A stretch of 48,927 bases of DNA from an uncultured Trichormus sp. (GCA_936914905.1 CAKZGI010000330.1:1-48927), one strand, 5' to 3'; counted from the stretch's first letter, positions 1-8,855 are shown. Made by a program: numbers and translations. The notes: generated by a model from the letters alone, not told the origin.

Positions 1-56
1 ATTGGTAATTGGTAATTGGTAATTGGTAATTGGTAATTGGTAATTGGTAATTGGTG
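1..56. repeat. Heptanucleotide short tandem repeat
   Basis: The window opens inside about eight head-to-tail copies of the 7-mer ATTGGTA, with the last copy diverging to ATTGGTGATTA. Seven-base short tandem repeats (STRR) are a known intergenic feature of heterocystous cyanobacteria. The array lies downstream of the convergent end of hemC and codes for nothing visible. Confidence 0.9.
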
Positions 57-125
57 ATTAGGAAAATTACTTCCCCATCATCCTCATCTCCCCCCATCAC
101 CCCCAGTTCCCAGTCCCCAATAACT

Positions 126-1103
126 TTATGATCCGCATGATCCGCGTTGAATCTCAGTAAAGATTTGTTCTAAAATTTCTGTCGCGCCTTTTTGCCGTAA
201 AATACTGGCTAGTTCTGCTCCTAATTTTTCGGCATCAGCAGCAGCACCAGTAACGGTATCTTTAACCAGTTTTTGACCATCAACACTGGCGACAAGACCT
301 TTTAATGTTAATTCATTACCATTTATCTCGGTATTTACACCGATAGGAACTTGACAACCGCCTTCTAAAACTCGTAAAAATGATCTTTCTGCTAAACAGC
401 GATCACGTGTTTGTGAGTGTTCAATGGCTTTGAGTAAGGAAATTACCTCCGTGTCATCAGCACGACATTCTATGCCTAAAGCGCCTTGTCCAACTGCATG
501 GAGAGAAATGTCTGTTGGGAGAATTTGATCAATGCGATCGGTCATATCCAATCTTTCTAAGCCAGCTACCGCTAAAATTAAAGCATCATACTCACCTGCA
601 TCTAATTTTTCTATGCGTGTGATTAAGTTTCCCCGTACATCTTTAAAAGTAAAATGAGGGAACTTATAGCGTAACTGTGCCAGTCTTCGCAAAGAAGAAG
701 TACCAATCACCGTACCTCCTGGTAAAGTCTCAATTTGCTTATCTTTATGCTTTTTATGCAGGACCACCGCATCTGCGGGGTTTTCTCGTTCTGTAATTGC
801 TGCCAGTGTTAAACCTTCTGGTAAGTTAGTAGGCAGATCCTTAAGCGAATGAACTGCAAAATCAATCTCCTTATTGATCATTCGCAGTTCCAGTTCTTTG
901 GTAAATAGTCCTTTATCGCCAATTTTGGCCAATGCTACATCCAGGATGTTGTCGCCTTGGGTAGACATGGTATGGACCTCAAAAGTGATATTAGGGAAGC
1001 TTTTCTGGAGTTGCTCTTGTACCCAGTATGTTTGAACTAGAGCAAGTTGGCTTTTACGTGAACCAATACGAATAGGGCGTGGAGGACTAGAAACTAAAGT
1101 CAT
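126..1103 (-). CDS. hemC: Porphobilinogen deaminase (hydroxymethylbilane synthase)
   Basis: Joins four porphobilinogen molecules into hydroxymethylbilane in the tetrapyrrole pathway (heme, chlorophyll, bilins), in the cytosol. The N-terminal domain opens with [14 protein letters not shown]. The HSLKDLP motif carries the catalytic Asp, and the C-terminal [10 protein letters not shown] carries the Cys that binds the dipyrromethane cofactor. Length is about 325 residues, normal for the family. I chose the ATG at 1103, which begins MTLVSSPP as in related proteins. A GTG at 1136 would add 11 residues with no better ribosome site. The gene stands alone on the minus strand; hemE of the same pathway is 22 kb away. 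It looks intact. Confidence 0.96.
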   Translation of the reverse strand: MTLVSSPPRPIRIGSRKSQLALVQTYWVQEQLQKSFPNITFEVHTMSTQGDNILDVALAKIGDKGLFTKELELRMINKEIDFAVHSLKDLPTNLPEGLTLAAITERENPADAVVLHKKHKDKQIETLPGGTVIGTSSLRRLAQLRYKFPHFTFKDVRGNLITRIEKLDAGEYDALILAVAGLERLDMTDRIDQILPTDISLHAVGQGALGIECRADDTEVISLLKAIEHSQTRDRCLAERSFLRVLEGGCQVPIGVNTEINGNELTLKGLVASVDGQKLVKDTVTGAAADAEKLGAELASILRQKGATEILEQIFTEIQRGSCGS

Positions 1104-1136
1104 AAAAGTATATGTCAAACCAGGCGGTAAATTCAC

Positions 1137-1371
1137 ATTTATCTAGACTACCGCAGCAAGTGACGAACTGGATTGGATGAGACTAATTACAGAGGATTTT
1201 ATTTGGGAAGTGCTTTACATTTATTTACAAAGTTGCCAAATTGGCACAATATGTAGCGGCAGACAGTCCTGAGAATACAGAAAGCGCATTTCAGAAGAAA
1301 ATTGTATAAATAGCGAGTTAGATAAATTAAAATATGATCAACTTAGCAGTAATTCGATTTTAATAACTTAT
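1137..1371. other. Intergenic region with a possible coding scrap
   Basis: There is no intact gene. On the plus strand around 1222-1306 a frame reads KLAQYVAADSPENTESAF, which looks protein-like but has no start and ends at a stop. It may be the tail of an older gene. Its family is not recognised. Confidence 0.3.
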
Positions 1372-2002
1372 ATGGTTTTACTTCAAGAATTATCTGAACT
1401 ATTACAAGCCGAAGTTCCAGAAGAACGGCAAACTATCACTCGTGTTACTTGGGCAAGTTATGAAGCTTTACTCAATGATTTAGGTGACAGTCCGCACTAT
1501 AGAGTGATATATTTAGATGGAGTGATAGAATTAGTGTCACCAAGTCTTCGTCACTAATTTCGTAAAACTGTTATTGGGTCTTTATTAGAAATTTACTTTC
1601 AGGAAAAACGTATTAGTTATTTTCCCCTCGGTTCTACAACCTTTCCTGAACAAGCAAAAAGAGGAGGAGTAGAACCAGTAGAACCAGACGAATCCTATTT
1701 TATAGGAATTGTATAGGAAGAGAAAAAGAAGTTCCTGATATTGCCATTGAAGTTGTAGTCACCAGTGGGGGAATTGGTAAAGTAGAAGTTTATACAAAAG
1801 ATTGGGTATAAGGGGAGTTTGGTTGTTTCAAAATAATCAATTTGCAATTTACCATCTGCGGGGTGACAGTTATGAAATGGTTTCCCAAAGTGAATTATTG
1901 CTAAATTTAGACTTGCAAATTTTGGCGTAATATGCAGTAGCAAATGATCCTTTAGATGCGGCACTGGAATTTCGGGAAAAGATTGAAGAAATGGTTGGCT
2001 GA
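1372..2002 (+). pseudogene. Broken Uma2-family (DUF820) endonuclease-like gene
   Basis: The first 61 codons read as an Uma2/DUF820 N-terminus (LLNDLGDSPHYRVIYLDGVIELVSPSLRH) and stop at a TAA near 1555. The next codons continue in the same frame as IGSLLEIYFQEKRISYFPLG, then a frameshift near 1710 leads to EVPDIAIEVVVTSGGIGK, the family's PD-(D/E)XK core, and at least one more break follows near 1810. The tail runs to AALEFREKIEEMVG and a TGA at 2002. An intact homolog would have about 200 residues. Uma2 proteins are abundant PD-(D/E)XK nuclease-fold proteins in cyanobacteria, with poorly known roles. This copy is dead: at least one nonsense codon and two frameshifts. Confidence 0.85.
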
Positions 2003-2059
2003 AAATTTTACTAATCTACAGCCAAACTTACCAATAGTATAGAAGTTTAAATTTTAAAT

Positions 2060-2097
2060 ATATGCTAAAAATAACTTGATATGCTAAAAATAACTTG
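2060..2097. repeat. 19-bp perfect tandem duplication
   Basis: The unit ATATGCTAAAAATAACTTG occurs twice in direct succession, 32 bp upstream of the lipid-kinase start. It is probably a slippage duplication and may shift promoter spacing for that gene. Confidence 0.9.
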
Positions 2098-2128
2098 GTG
2101 TCATCCCTAACTCTATTATTTTATATAT

Positions 2129-3133
2129 ATGAGTCGTTCCGCTTGCCTTATATTTAATCCACTTGCGGGTCAAGGTGATCCAGAATTAGAACTAGATCAG
2201 ATTAGGTCAATATTAGAACCAGAAATTGATTTAGATATTTATTTCACTACAGAAGAAATAGATGCTGATGAACTCCTCACACGCGCAGCAGTAGGACGGG
2301 GTGTAGAAGCGATAATTGCATCTGGGGGATATGGGAGATTATCCGCAGCAGGAGAAGCAGTAATTAATACAGATATCTCTTTTGGCATTATTTCACGGGG
2401 AACAGCAAACGCTTTTGCTGCAGCTTTGAATATTCCTGATACAATAGCGGCAGCTTGTCAGACAATTTTACAAGGCAAAACCCGGACAATAGATGTAGCC
2501 TATTGCAATGATCGACCAATGGTATTATTAGCGGGTATTGGCTTTGAAGCGGGAACTGTAGAAAAAGCAGACCGAGAAGCTAAAAATCGCTTTGGGATGA
2601 TGCCATTGCCATATATCCTGGCACGAATTCAAGAATTAGGAAACTTACAAAAATTTGCTGTTGAAATTGAAAGCGAAGATAAGATAATTCAGACTATTGC
2701 TTCTGCGCTAACAGTGGCAAATGCAGCACCCCCCACTTCAGTTTTAGCTCAAGGCCCAGCAGGTATCATCTTTGATGATGGATTGCTAGATTTAACCATT
2801 TTATTACAAGAGACTAAAGCGGGTGTGATCGCAGCCACACTTCATTCATTTCAAACAGCTTATACAGGCACAGCAGTAGAACGTTCTACAGGCACAGCAG
2901 TAGAACGGGATGACATTGGTTATTTGCGATCTAAACAGTTTAAAATTACAACCGACCCACCACAAAAAGTTGTTATAGATGGAGAAATTGTTGGTACAAC
3001 TCCTATAAAAATTAATTGTATACCCACAGGTTTGAGAGTTTTCGCCCCAACCGTACCAGAAGATATTCCCATAGAAAAATCAGGGGGATTACCTAACTTA
3101 ACTGTGGACATAAAACACTCATTTACGGTATAG
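2129..3133 (+). CDS. Diacylglycerol/lipid kinase family protein with altered active-site motif
   Basis: Belongs to the YegS/DgkB/LCB5 lipid-kinase family (COG1597), which phosphorylates diacylglycerol or sphingoid-type lipids at the membrane. The N-terminal catalytic domain begins LIFNPLAGQGD; GIISRGTANAFA and GIGFEAGTVEKAD are typical family blocks, and the C-terminal beta-sandwich ends near VVIDGEIVGTTPI. The signature GGDGT, needed for ATP/metal binding, reads GGYGR at residues 66-70. Both changes can arise by single-base substitutions (GAT to TAT, ACA to AGA). Residues TGTAVERS are duplicated in tandem near residue 245 by a 24-bp repeat. The 334-residue frame is open and normal in length, so this may be a recently inactivated gene or one kept for a non-catalytic role. 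Confidence 0.85.
   Translation: MSRSACLIFNPLAGQGDPELELDQIRSILEPEIDLDIYFTTEEIDADELLTRAAVGRGVEAIIASGGYGRLSAAGEAVINTDISFGIISRGTANAFAAALNIPDTIAAACQTILQGKTRTIDVAYCNDRPMVLLAGIGFEAGTVEKADREAKNRFGMMPLPYILARIQELGNLQKFAVEIESEDKIIQTIASALTVANAAPPTSVLAQGPAGIIFDDGLLDLTILLQETKAGVIAATLHSFQTAYTGTAVERSTGTAVERDDIGYLRSKQFKITTDPPQKVVIDGEIVGTTPIKINCIPTGLRVFAPTVPEDIPIEKSGGLPNLTVDIKHSFTV
2864..2907 (+). repeat. 24-bp in-frame tandem duplication inside the lipid-kinase gene
   Basis: ACAGGCACAGCAGTAGAACG recurs exactly 24 bp later (2864 and 2888), with TTCT as the linker. It adds eight residues, giving TGTAVERSTGTAVER, without breaking the frame. Confidence 0.92.
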
Positions 3134-3141
3134 ATAATTAA

Positions 3142-3549
3142 CTAAATTATTCCCGTTCCTTTACGGCGTCTATCTGCTTTTTCTATCAACTCACCTGTTT
3201 TATCTTCATTCACTTCTGTGAGTTCTTCCAAACGTTCTATAGTGTCTTGAGCGATATCTTCCCGTGCATCACCGGGAACCTCATAATACATTTCTGGTTG
3301 AACTGGATAATTATTCAACAAACCTTCCTTATCTACAGTGTAACCGTCAGTAGTGCGTATGCTTTCAATATCTGTTTGATCATCTGTAGGTGCATTAAAG
3401 AGATTTTCCTCTGTGGGAAGATGTTTATAATGTTCTCCTTCTCTAGCTATACGTGCTGCTGTTTCTTCTGGGATAATTCCTCTATCATAAGTATCTGCAT
3501 CAATTCGATGAGTAGAATCTATTGTTTTTTTCACTGGTTCATTAGCCAT
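3142..3549 (-). CDS. Conserved hypothetical acidic protein
   Basis: A 135-residue soluble, charged protein beginning MANEPVKKTIDS. No catalytic motif, signal peptide or membrane segment is visible; it is rich in Asp, Glu and Thr and ends in a basic DRRRKGTG tail. I chose the ATG at 3549 because it follows GAGGAATAAATTT, a good ribosome site. The longer reading from 3603 adds a lysine-rich leader that looks non-coding. It resembles small uncharacterised cyanobacterial proteins; I cannot assign a function. It lies convergent to the lipid-kinase gene, with a gap of only 8 bp between their ends. Confidence 0.7.
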   Translation of the reverse strand: MANEPVKKTIDSTHRIDADTYDRGIIPEETAARIAREGEHYKHLPTEENLFNAPTDDQTDIESIRTTDGYTVDKEGLLNNYPVQPEMYYEVPGDAREDIAQDTIERLEELTEVNEDKTGELIEKADRRRKGTGII

Positions 3550-3833
3550 AAATTTATTCCTCTTTTTATTCTTCTTTAATTTTTTTGAGAATAACTTCGA
3601 CAACTAGATTAGTTTAATTTTGAATATGAAAATACTGTCTTAAGAAGTGAATTGAGGAAAAGTATTACTTTAGATTATCTATCTTGAGATGGAGTGTAGA
3701 GCAGAACTAAAACCACCTTGATATCCTGCTATCAAACGAGATGATGTCGATAACTGATAAAAAATGCAGGGTAGACAATGCCAACCCCGCGTTAAATTGG
3801 TGAATAAGTTTATCTTAACAGCTCTGGAAATTC

Positions 3834-4277
3834 TTACCCTATAAGTTGTTTTTTGAAAGAACTAACTTTGTAGGATAATTCTTGCCGAGTTTCCGATTTG
3901 ATGAGATGACGGAAAGTAAACCAGATGGTATAAACTATGCCAGTTATCTCAAAAATGGGTGCTAAAAGTGGTACACCATTAATAGCATTTAGAACGGCAA
4001 TCACTACCTTGACCATCACAAACGCAGACAAAATCAAAACAAGAGTTAAAATAGCTTGCTTGTTTTTGTCGAAAAAACTACCTATATAGTTTGGCAGTTT
4101 GTCTAACAAATCAATAATTTGTTTGCTAATTCGCTGCCATTGGGTGTCAGAGGATTTAGCTGACGGTAGTTTGGGTAAATTTCCCGTTGCTGTACCCTCA
4201 AGGGCTAATGCACCTTCAGGTAAACCTGAACTTACTGTGTCTGGTGGCTGTTGTTGAATTTCCATAACGTTTGCCAT
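3834..4277 (-). CDS. CAAD-domain (CURT1-like) thylakoid membrane protein
   Basis: A 147-residue protein. Residues 1-45 are a polar, disordered region rich in Pro, Gly and Ser. An amphipathic helix (WQRISKQIIDLLDKLPNYIG) follows, then two hydrophobic membrane helices (about 73-93 and 103-120) separated by a short GVPLLAP turn, and a basic amphipathic C-terminal helix. This is the architecture of the cyanobacterial CAAD domain, related to plant CURT1 proteins that bend thylakoid membranes. As a stand-alone protein it probably sits in thylakoids; a membrane-curvature role is inferred from the family. A weak GC-rich hairpin followed by T residues near 3760-3790 may end its transcript. Confidence 0.85.
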   Translation of the reverse strand: MANVMEIQQQPPDTVSSGLPEGALALEGTATGNLPKLPSAKSSDTQWQRISKQIIDLLDKLPNYIGSFFDKNKQAILTLVLILSAFVMVKVVIAVLNAINGVPLLAPIFEITGIVYTIWFTFRHLIKSETRQELSYKVSSFKKQLIG

Positions 4278-4332
4278 TTGGCAGAACAGTTTTGTTGACT
4301 TTTATCGGCACTTTTATTTAGGTCGGGGATTC

Positions 4333-4578
4333 TTAAGTAGCCCTAAAACGGACTCTTAAAGGTGTAGTTAATGCACCTCCAATAGCTTCACTGAGTTTAA
4401 TCTCAATGTTGCCTTGATTGTGTGTTGTTTTGTTTCCACTTATCGAGTTTTTCACCGTATTCAGGTAGTAAACAATACTACCATAAATTTCCTGAGATGT
4501 TTACGCCTGATTTGGCTTACCTTGCGGGAATGCTTCACGTACATCCCCAGCTAAAAAGACATCACTATTTAAAAACCG
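4333..4578 (-). pseudogene. Degraded coding remnant of unknown family
   Basis: The minus strand reads FLNSDVFLAGDVREAFPQGK, then a TAA (4501-4503), then SQEIYGSIVYYLNTVKNSIS and LSEAIGGALTTPLRVRFRAT before a terminal stop. Residue composition and continuity across the stop suggest a real gene that decayed. No start codon or family is recognised. It lies in the 556-bp gap between the CAAD and BON genes, which otherwise holds an inverted repeat. Confidence 0.4.
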
Positions 4579-4630
4579 TGTTGGAGTAAGCTTACAGCAG
4601 GCTTCCGTAAGCACTATTTTGAATTTACTA

Positions 4631-4714
4631 TAGGACTTATGCAGGTGTCACAATCAAGTCTCTTTTAGGGTGTATCAGATCTCGATAATCAATATATAGG
4701 TCTGACGCACCCTA
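4631..4714. repeat. Repeat end TAGGACTTATGCA plus inverted repeat
   Basis: TAGGACTTATGCAGGTGTCA at 4631 resembles TAGGTCTTACGCAAGTGTCA near 30410 and the reverse complement of TTGCGTAAGTCCTA near 26543. It is followed by an imperfect inverted repeat: TAGGGTGTATCAGA (4666-4679) pairs with TCTGACGCACCCTA (4701-4714), 12 of 14 bases. This looks like a decayed dispersed element or MITE. Confidence 0.55.
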
Positions 4715-4833
4715 CTAATATGCCAGTTGCGTAATTCCTGTTCACAAAAGAAAAGGTCAAAAATATTTCAGTTTGTATCTTGATGACAATTGGTTTATAT
4801 TCGCAAAATTAGGCTTATTAATTGTTAGTGACT

Positions 4834-5289
4834 TTAGCTTTTTGGTGGTACAATAGTCGCTTTGACAATTACATCTTTTACACCCTTAATCTCTTTTGCT
4901 AAAGGTTCAATTTTAGCTAACTGTTCTTGATTATTAACAGTTCCTGATACGGTAACAGTGCCATCTTGAGCGGAATTAACTGTTAATTGTCCTCCAGGAA
5001 TATTAGCCTCCAATTTAGATCGGACTTCACTTGCTAAATCCCCTGTAGCTCTATTTGTACGATCGCCAGTTGCCAAATTTCGTTCTTCACGGGCGCGGAT
5101 ATCTGCATTGAGTTGTCTTCTGCGGAGTTCACTTTGAGCGTCTTCTTTTGCAGCTTGTGTTGTTTGCGCGGCGGGAGTTGCTGGAACTTCTCCCGGTTCG
5201 GGCGCATTTACACTTGTCTTGGCTGTATTATCACAAGCAGCACTCAAAAGTAAAATCGAACCAATTAAGAAAGAAGTTAGCTTTTTCAT
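4834..5289 (-). CDS. BON-domain lipoprotein
   Basis: A 151-residue predicted lipoprotein. The signal peptide MKKLTSFLIGSILLLSAAC ends in a lipobox with Cys19 as the lipidation site. A Pro/Ala/Thr-rich linker and a charged helix (residues 50-75) follow, then a BON domain from about residue 83 to 149, with the typical TVTVSGTVNNQEQLAKIEPLAKEI core compressed here to its key V-G-V pattern. BON domains bind membranes or lipids, as in OsmY-type stress proteins, and it probably acts in the periplasm. The next genes upstream and downstream also look stress- or envelope-related. It appears intact. Confidence 0.88.
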   Translation of the reverse strand: MKKLTSFLIGSILLLSAACDNTAKTSVNAPEPGEVPATPAAQTTQAAKEDAQSELRRRQLNADIRAREERNLATGDRTNRATGDLASEVRSKLEANIPGGQLTVNSAQDGTVTVSGTVNNQEQLAKIEPLAKEIKGVKDVIVKATIVPPKS

Positions 5290-5400
5290 TTGTTTGTGGA
5301 GTGTTTGATATAGTTGTGAATTTTGTGACTATATGAGGTATAAATTAGGAGCAAAACTTTGATATTAATGCTCCTATTATTGAGAATAATTGCTGAAGAA

Positions 5401-6975
5401 TTAAACTGTTGTTTCCCGGTGGTCAATAATTACTACAGGGGCTTCTCCAGCGTAATGACTGGGAATGGTTTCGGCATTTCTCACTGACCTGGGTTGAGGT
5501 TCGCTAACAGTACGGGCATCATAAACGCCAAATTCTTCTATTCCTGTACGTTTGAGAATTGTTTCTGCTTGGTGAATTTCTGCTTCTGTGCCATCGAGAA
5601 TGACTAGGTAATGGCCTTTTTGGAAGCGATCGATATAAACTCGCGCTTGTGATTGAGGAATTCCTAAGCCAACCAATCCTCCAGCAATACCTCCTACTGC
5701 TGCACCCACAGCACCACCTGTGATCGTTGTGGCTAAAGCCCTAGCTGCTGCACCACCTGCGATTACGGGGCCTACTCCTGGAATTGCTAAGGCACCAAGA
5801 CCTACTAATAAACCGCCCAAACCGCCTAAAGCCCCACCAGTAGCAGCACCAGCTTTTAGCCCTTCGTCTGCTTTATTACCTCTGTCTACATTCCTGTTTA
5901 CTCCACCATTTGTGTCTTTCCCAATCAGGGATACTTGGTTCATGGGAAAACCAACATTTCTTAATTCTCTCAATGCTGCTTCTGCATCTCGATGATCGGA
6001 AAAGACACCGACCGCTCTTTTGGTGGTTTGCAAAGGTATATTCCCACGGCCATTTTGTTCATAAACTTCCCACTGTTTAATGTGATATCGGCTGACAATT
6101 ACCGCAGCCTGGTGGATTTCTGCATCAGTACCGCTAACAGTGATGATATAATTACCTTGATGGATGCAATCGTTGTAGAACTGAGTCCGGTTAGGTGGCA
6201 GATTTAAAAGAGTAGGCTCAAAGTGATCTTTCACATGAATTCCCCCAAATGCAGTCCTTTGTGGACTTTCCCTGTGAACTAAAGAAATGTGGTTTAACGG
6301 AAAACCTGCATTGCGTAAATCATTAATTGCTGCTTCTACATCGTGCAGCATTGTGAAATAACCAATCGCGTATTTATTAACAGTCACATCCCGATGCACA
6401 ACATGCATGGTTGCGTGTCTATCATCTGGATGATCATAAATTTCAAACTCTTCAATTCTCCAGCTATGAAGAATTTCTCTAGCTCTAGCAATTTCTGCAT
6501 CCGTACCATCTATGATGACTAAATACTCTCCCCGTTCTACTCTTTCGTGATAAACCCTGGCTCTTCCTTCAGGAACTCCTAAACCAATCAAAGCACCAAT
6601 TAAACCACCTGTTATCGCACCTATCCCGCCCCCAGCCAGAGTTGTCGCCAAGGCGGTAGCTGTGGCTCCAGCCAGCATAATGGGTCCAATTCCTGGTAAC
6701 GCTAAAGTCCCTAGCCCAACTAATAAACCAGTTAACCCACCTAAAACCCCACCAGAAATCGCTCCAGCTTTTGCCCCTTCATCCGCCTTATCACCAACCT
6801 TCTCCCGCACTTGCGTACCAGCTATTTCATCTCCATCATCTTGATGTCTGGCGATCACAGAGACTCTTTCCATTGGAAAGCTTGAATTTTTCAATTCATG
6901 CATTGCTTGTTCAGCTTCACGACGATGAGGAAATACACCTAGAGCGCGTCTATATCTACCTATAACCATACTCAT
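5401..6975 (-). CDS. Three-module GSP17M/YflT-like stress protein with two glycine-zipper segments
   Basis: A 524-residue protein made of three copies of a general-stress-protein 17M-like module. Each begins with a pattern like RALGVFPHRREAEQAMHEL...FP (residues 10-35, 203-226, 319-345) and ends with YLVIIDGTDAEI-type strands (151-162, 276-287, 456-467). Modules 1 and 3 contain long Gly/Ala-rich hydrophobic stretches (about 70-134 and 375-440) with GxxxG spacing, typical of glycine-zipper membrane segments; module 2 lacks one. The architecture suggests a membrane-inserted stress protein. The start is MSMVIG at 6975 or the Met two codons later. Intact; function unknown beyond the family. Confidence 0.8.
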   Translation of the reverse strand: MSMVIGRYRRALGVFPHRREAEQAMHELKNSSFPMERVSVIARHQDDGDEIAGTQVREKVGDKADEGAKAGAISGGVLGGLTGLLVGLGTLALPGIGPIMLAGATATALATTLAGGGIGAITGGLIGALIGLGVPEGRARVYHERVERGEYLVIIDGTDAEIARAREILHSWRIEEFEIYDHPDDRHATMHVVHRDVTVNKYAIGYFTMLHDVEAAINDLRNAGFPLNHISLVHRESPQRTAFGGIHVKDHFEPTLLNLPPNRTQFYNDCIHQGNYIITVSGTDAEIHQAAVIVSRYHIKQWEVYEQNGRGNIPLQTTKRAVGVFSDHRDAEAALRELRNVGFPMNQVSLIGKDTNGGVNRNVDRGNKADEGLKAGAATGGALGGLGGLLVGLGALAIPGVGPVIAGGAAARALATTITGGAVGAAVGGIAGGLVGLGIPQSQARVYIDRFQKGHYLVILDGTEAEIHQAETILKRTGIEEFGVYDARTVSEPQPRSVRNAETIPSHYAGEAPVVIIDHRETTV

Positions 6976-7342
6976 ACTCCTCCAAAAAAATACTAAAGAA
7001 TTATTCCAGAAAGTATTTAAGGCAATAACTCTATTATTATTACTACGTTTTTTGACGAGGGGTTCATCAATCCCCTGGAGTAATTTATCTTTCTATCACT
7101 TTCTATCATTAGATATACTATGCAATTTAATTTATTGGCTCATGGATGTAGGGAATAGGAAAAAGCAGAGGGAGCTGAAAATAGAGTAAGGATACTCTTG
7201 TGATATTAATCACCTTCATTTTACTTTAAAATCACTGTTACTTGATGGAAATAGCAAATAAATTAGAGTTAAGTAAATCAGTTTTAAACTATATCAATTC
7301 AATAATTTAATTATTGTTTGGTGGTTATGGAGAGTAACATTT
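6976..7342. other. Intergenic region, nothing recognised
   Basis: AT-rich spacer holding the upstream region of the stress-protein gene (GGAG-like site just above 6975) and of the small plus-strand reading frame at 7343. I see no repeat, RNA gene or coding remnant. Confidence 0.5.
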
Positions 7343-7513
7343 ATGCTGGAAAAACTATTATTAGCATCCATTTTCACATTTAGTCTCAGTCTATTGGCAG
7401 ATCTGAGTTGGTCTAATACTAGAAATGAACTGTTAGGAACTTCCAAAAATCCCCATGAAGTTTTTACTTTAACTCAACGTTACAAAAATACAAAAATGTA
7501 CTCAAATCGTTAA
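7343..7513 (+). CDS. Possible small secreted or membrane protein
   Basis: A 56-codon frame starting MLEKLLLASIFTFSLSLLAD. The first 20 residues look like a signal peptide or single membrane helix, followed by a polar tail ending KMYSNR. A GGAG sequence lies at 7329-7332, eleven to thirteen bases before the ATG, somewhat far. There is no recognised family. It could be a genuine small protein, the surviving start of a decayed gene, or chance. Confidence 0.4.
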   Translation: MLEKLLLASIFTFSLSLLADLSWSNTRNELLGTSKNPHEVFTLTQRYKNTKMYSNR

Positions 7514-7895
7514 GAAAAGCTGCTGCTTGTGTTGATGCAATTTTTTCTAAAAATTGATTAAGTAGGAATTGCTGAATAAATTGCATATTTAGGTAAAAAA
7601 AAGGGAAGAGAACAAGATTATAGTACAGTATAGCGTAAATAAAACAACCATTCCAAATCTCTGAGAAGCTCACGCCGTATACATTTTAAATTTTGAGTTC
7701 ACAGCGGTACTAGGGATTGCTATTCTGTAGCGGAATGTATAATTAATTCTACTCATCTACTGAATTGTGAGTACAAGCTTCCACAGAATGAAATTCAGTA
7801 GTCTATAATCAGTGGGGACTTGAAACCGCGACTGATTGTCCTTTATTTTGAGTTTTTAATTTTTAATTCCCCGAAGGGGTTGACGGTTTTTGATG
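7514..7895. other. Intergenic region containing a dispersed repeat copy
   Basis: No gene is seen. Positions 7666-7712 hold, in reverse orientation, a copy of the repeat TAGTACCGCYGTGAAYTC...ATACGGCGTGAGCTT that also occurs at 15497 and, more diverged, at 37204. The rest is AT-rich with no clear structure. Confidence 0.6.
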
Positions 7896-8300
7896 CTATT
7901 CTCTTTTTAGCTTTGTTCGCTGAACTATTAGCCGCAACCATAGCCACCCTAAGCTGCTACCAATAAAATAATAGGGGAAATCAAACCAAGTAAAGGCAGT
8001 ACCGATTAATATTTTTCCCCACCAGAATGAACGTACCCAATTTAGAAATGGTGGATCCCACAATTGCATAAATTCCAACAAGCAAGTAATTATCAATATC
8101 CATAAAGGGATTTGTGTAATTGAAGAACGAGTGGGAATAAATAAAAAGGCGAACAAGCACCAACATATTTCATAAAAAATCCCTCCTACTTCTTGGTTCA
8201 ACCACAAAATAGAATAGCGATAGTGGCTGTATAAAAGCCCAATGGGAAGAATAATAGCCAGAGGAATGGAACGCCTGCAGATGTTTGTAAGTAGTGGCAT
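7896..8300 (-). CDS. DUF2809 membrane protein
   Basis: A 134-residue integral membrane protein with about four hydrophobic helices. The pattern YSILWLNQEVGGIFYEICWC, then LEFMQLWDPPFLNWVRSFWW, then GTAFTWFDFPYYFIGSSLGW fits the DUF2809 family, whose members share a Q-W/H-P-P...R motif, a G-T/S-x-F-x-W-x-D-x-P-Y-Y motif and about 120-140 residues. The biochemical role is unknown. It begins with ATG at 8300 and looks complete and isolated. Confidence 0.8.
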   Translation of the reverse strand: MPLLTNICRRSIPLAIILPIGLLYSHYRYSILWLNQEVGGIFYEICWCLFAFLFIPTRSSITQIPLWILIITCLLEFMQLWDPPFLNWVRSFWWGKILIGTAFTWFDFPYYFIGSSLGWLWLRLIVQRTKLKRE

Positions 8301-8423
8301 TATTTAGAGTTTCCAGTCGATGTCCATGATTTTGGTAGAATACTTAAATTTAATTACCAAAAAAACTACATGATCATCTGGACTTATTCCAGAACCCGAA
8401 ACTAGTGATCGGTAGTTTACGGT

Positions 8424-8546
8424 TCAATTCCTGGCGTGTAATGCTAAGTGTTGATAAATAACATCTAAGCACACAGGAATTACAGGTTCACCTTCATCCA
8501 GGGATGCGATCACTACTTTACCAGCTTGCTTGCTGATAAATAACAT
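8424..8546 (-). pseudogene. Truncated tandem paralog of the neighbouring gene
   Basis: It reads MLFISKQAGKVVIASLDEGE and continues about 20 codons to a TGA. This matches the C-terminal part of the next gene, whose end reads MLFLSAQDDS...KIAITSLDEGKAMI. At DNA level CATCCAGGGATGCGATCAC matches CATCTAGGGATGTGATCGC. It is therefore the 3' half of an old tandem duplicate that has lost its front. Confidence 0.55.
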
Positions 8547-8561
8547 GTAACCAAAAGGGAA

Positions 8562-8855
8562 TCAAATCATAGCTTTACCTTCATCTAGGGATGTGATCGC
8601 AATCTTCCTATCAAACTCTACCAAAGAAAGCGAATCATCCTGTGCTGATAAAAACAACATAAACCGCTTACCCCTACCAGAAATAAACAACTCTGGCTCT
8701 TTTTCCTTAGGCCTTTTCAGGGTTTCTGCGGCAATATCAAAGCTAATCCCCGTAGACAACCAATATACCATAGCTGTCAACTCCACCAAATTAGAGCTGG
8801 AGTAATAAATACTGCGTCCCGTTCCCATATCACTAATAATAGGTACAACAATCAC
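8562..8855 (-). CDS. Hypothetical protein
   Basis: A 97-residue soluble protein starting with GTG after a GAGAAG ribosome-type site. No recognised domain; it contains a GRGKRFMLFLSAQ segment and a C-terminal SLDEGKAMI. The duplicate remnant immediately downstream shows that the gene was once duplicated, which supports real coding. It could be an antitoxin-like or regulatory protein, but nothing visible proves this. Confidence 0.5.
   Translation of the reverse strand: MIVVPIISDMGTGRSIYYSSSNLVELTAMVYWLSTGISFDIAAETLKRPKEKEPELFISGRGKRFMLFLSAQDDSLSLVEFDRKIAITSLDEGKAMI

Noticed and set aside
1-56. CRISPR array
   Set aside because: The unit is only 7 bp without spacers; it is a short tandem repeat. 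No CRISPR array or cas gene is seen in the window.
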